Shown here: one piece after another, positions 5,655-6,854 of the stretch
Layout: each line of letters opens with the position of its first letter
Numbering within the stretch: the first letter of the stretch is position 1
Source of the DNA: Flavobacterium sp.
GTDB lineage: Bacteria > Bacteroidota > Bacteroidia > Flavobacteriales > Flavobacteriaceae
DNA: 6,854 nucleotides
Assembly (NCBI GenBank): GCA_030682755.1
Contig: JAUXNR010000817.1
Location: 1 to 6,854, forward strand
Direction of reading: 5' to 3'
Notes under the pieces: generated by a model
What the model was told of the DNA's origin: nothing
The model's database searches: none
The model's input: only the letters and a program-made list of their open reading frames with translations
Position numbers and translations under genes: made by a program

Positions 5655-5939
5655 GACTTCTCTTTGCTTCAAAAATCATTAGAAATTGGAATTATTGGAC
5701 ATGGCTAATTGATGGTTGCGACATCGAAGTGAGTTTGTAGGGTGTGAAAATGGGTTTTGAATTACCTTTTTTGGGTAATGTTACTTAATAGTGGATGCTA
5801 TTAATTTTAAGAAATATTTTGAGAATTGATGAAGTGTTAAAAATTTGAGTATTTTAGTGGAGAAAAATAACAATTTCTATTTTACATCAAAGTAATATAA
5901 GTTAACGGGTACATCAAGTTCATTAGAAATAAAAAAACA

Positions 5940-6854
5940 ATGAGAATAACAGCAATAAAAATACAAGGCTTTAAAAGTAAATCAATTACAGCAAATATTA
6001 GTTTTAAATATGATATCTCAATATTATATGGACTTAATGGAAGCGGTAAAACAACTGTGTTAAAAATTATTCATGCTGTCTTAGCTCAAAACGAAGAAAT
6101 ATTGTTTAGAGAACAAGTTCAGCAGGTAGTAATTAACATTAAAGACAATTCAGGTAAAGAAAATAGAATAAAATTGTCATTTAATGATAAAGACAAAAAA
6201 TATAATTGGATTGAAATTGACAATAGCGAATTATCAAAATCCAAGTCACTTTTGATTGGAGTTCAACGTGGAATTCAGGTTAATGCTCCATCGCTATCTC
6301 CTTCTTTAATTTACGAATTTTTAGTTTACAGTAATATCTCACGAGATGTGTTCAAAACCAGTAATCAAGATCGCTCAAAAATTAGATATTTAGCTGATGA
6401 GTTAGCAAATTTCGCAAATAGACACAGAACTAACAATCGGAGATCTCCAAATAAATTAATTCCAGATGGACATCATATAACATTAGAAGATGTAAATATT
6501 GAAATTATTGAAGAATCTCTAAAATCTGCATTCAACAATGTCAAACGGAAAATATCATTAAAAATTTACAATGCTTTGTTCGAAACATTTGCCTTAGCCA
6601 TTGATGATGACAAGATTTCTGAAATCATCATTCCAGATGATATTATCGATATTGTTCGAAATAATCAAGCAAAATTAATTGAAGCTTTAGAAGATTCTCC
6701 AGAAAATGGTTTTAAACATATAGTTATTGAAAAAGTAAAAGAATTTTCAAATTCTAGTGATGCGGAGTTGAGAACCAATAAATTATTTAGTAAACTTCTT
6801 TTAAAAATTGTTGAAGAACTTGAACATGAAAAAGAAGAACTTGGTACTTTAAAT
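5940..6854 (+). CDS. AAA/ABC-type ATPase, N-terminal part (runs off window)
   Basis: An open frame of 305 codons begins at ATG 5940 and reaches the last base without a stop, so the gene is incomplete here. The start MRITAIKIQGFKS, then ISILYGLNGSGKTTVLKIIHAVL, is the N-terminal lobe of an SMC/RecF/OLD-like ATPase; Walker A is GLNGSGKT at 31-38. A strand ending in SLLIGVQRGIQV (103-114) fits the 'LI..xR.I' segment of such ATPases, with R110. From about 180 on, the sequence is largely helical and charged (for example VEELEHEKEELG), the usual insertion before the signature motif, Walker B and D-loop, which would lie beyond the window. No other ATG is possible: an in-frame stop lies at 5898-5900. 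An A-rich stretch precedes the start. Such ATPases occur in DNA repair and in many defence systems; which applies depends on unseen downstream genes. Confidence 0.88.
   Translation, partial: MRITAIKIQGFKSKSITANISFKYDISILYGLNGSGKTTVLKIIHAVLAQNEEILFREQVQQVVINIKDNSGKENRIKLSFNDKDKKYNWIEIDNSELSKSKSLLIGVQRGIQVNAPSLSPSLIYEFLVYSNISRDVFKTSNQDRSKIRYLADELANFANRHRTNNRRSPNKLIPDGHHITLEDVNIEIIEESLKSAFNNVKRKISLKIYNALFETFALAIDDDKISEIIIPDDIIDIVRNNQAKLIEALEDSPENGFKHIVIEKVKEFSNSSDAELRTNKLFSKLLLKIVEELEHEKEELGTLN

Larger units (their letters stand above)
5348..5939. other. Gene-free intergenic region between XRE regulator and ATPase
   Basis: These 592 bases contain no convincing reading frame on either strand. 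They hold a strong palindrome (5622-5654) and three weak AT-rich hairpins (5547-5569, 5761-5779, 5785-5804). Both divergent genes must have their promoters here; only uncertain boxes on the XRE side were found, and none on the ATPase side. The length is unusual in an otherwise compact region and may reflect an insertion boundary. Confidence 0.6.

Noticed and set aside
5547..5804. Three short hairpins (5547-5569, 5761-5779, 5785-5804) as a structured RNA
   Set aside because: Each has only 6-8 mostly A-T pairs, expected by chance in DNA this AT-rich, and they do not build a joint fold.
5837..5850. Possible promoter box ttaaaaatttg before the ATPase
   Set aside because: The spacing is TA plus four bases before TTTG, not two, and no TTG lies at the -33 distance.
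4943..6854. XRE regulator and ATPase as a toxin-antitoxin pair
   Set aside because: The genes are divergent and 592 bases apart, with no small toxin frame between them.

Overview
The window looks like chromosome of a member of the Flavobacteriaceae (Bacteroidota), probably Flavobacterium or a close relative. The evidence is low GC, A-rich stretches instead of Shine-Dalgarno sequences before starts, two candidate -7 boxes of the TAnnTTTG type, short lipoproteins with MKK..C signal peptides, a 'FAQ' signal peptide end, and several proteins (DUF1543, YdjM-like DUF457 hydrolase, an XRE regulator with a coiled-coil tail) that I recognise as flavobacterial types. This assignment is inference; no rRNA or tRNA marker is present.

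Layout. Bases 1-186 carry no gene but hold a large two-part hairpin (41-98) and one copy of a 21-bp repeat (121-141). A strong bidirectional terminator (187-214) ends a minus-strand lipoprotein gene (235-738) with a short collagen-like stretch. A 105-bp divergent intergenic region separates it from a plus-strand three-gene run: a DUF1543 protein (844-1422), an overlapping 50-aa very basic protein (1409-1561) that is easily missed, and a secreted NTF2/SnoaL-like protein (1569-1985). That run meets a minus-strand pair head-on with no base between the stop codons: a YdjM-type membrane metal-dependent hydrolase (1986-2990), preceded 9 bp upstream by a small lipoprotein (3000-3491).

Bases 3492-3912 are non-coding. 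They contain what I read as a MITE-like element of about 210-216 bp (3603-3818) with 16-19 bp perfect terminal inverted repeats and flanking direct repeats. The repeat at 121-141 matches its right end with one mismatch. An alpha/beta hydrolase (3913-4785) with a full Ser-Asp-His triad follows and ends at a rho-independent terminator. A minus-strand XRE regulator (4943-5347) converges on it. After a 592-bp gene-free stretch with a 13-bp perfect REP-like palindrome (5622-5654), an AAA/ABC-type ATPase gene starts at 5940 and runs off the window end (305 codons, no stop).

The genes do not form one obvious pathway. The most noteworthy items are the MITE-like element and its relative, the small overlapping basic gene, a possible leaderless promoter before DUF1543, and the truncated ATPase. 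That ATPase belongs to a class often found in accessory or defence loci, but its partner genes lie outside the window. I see no complete new system, CRISPR array or RNA gene.
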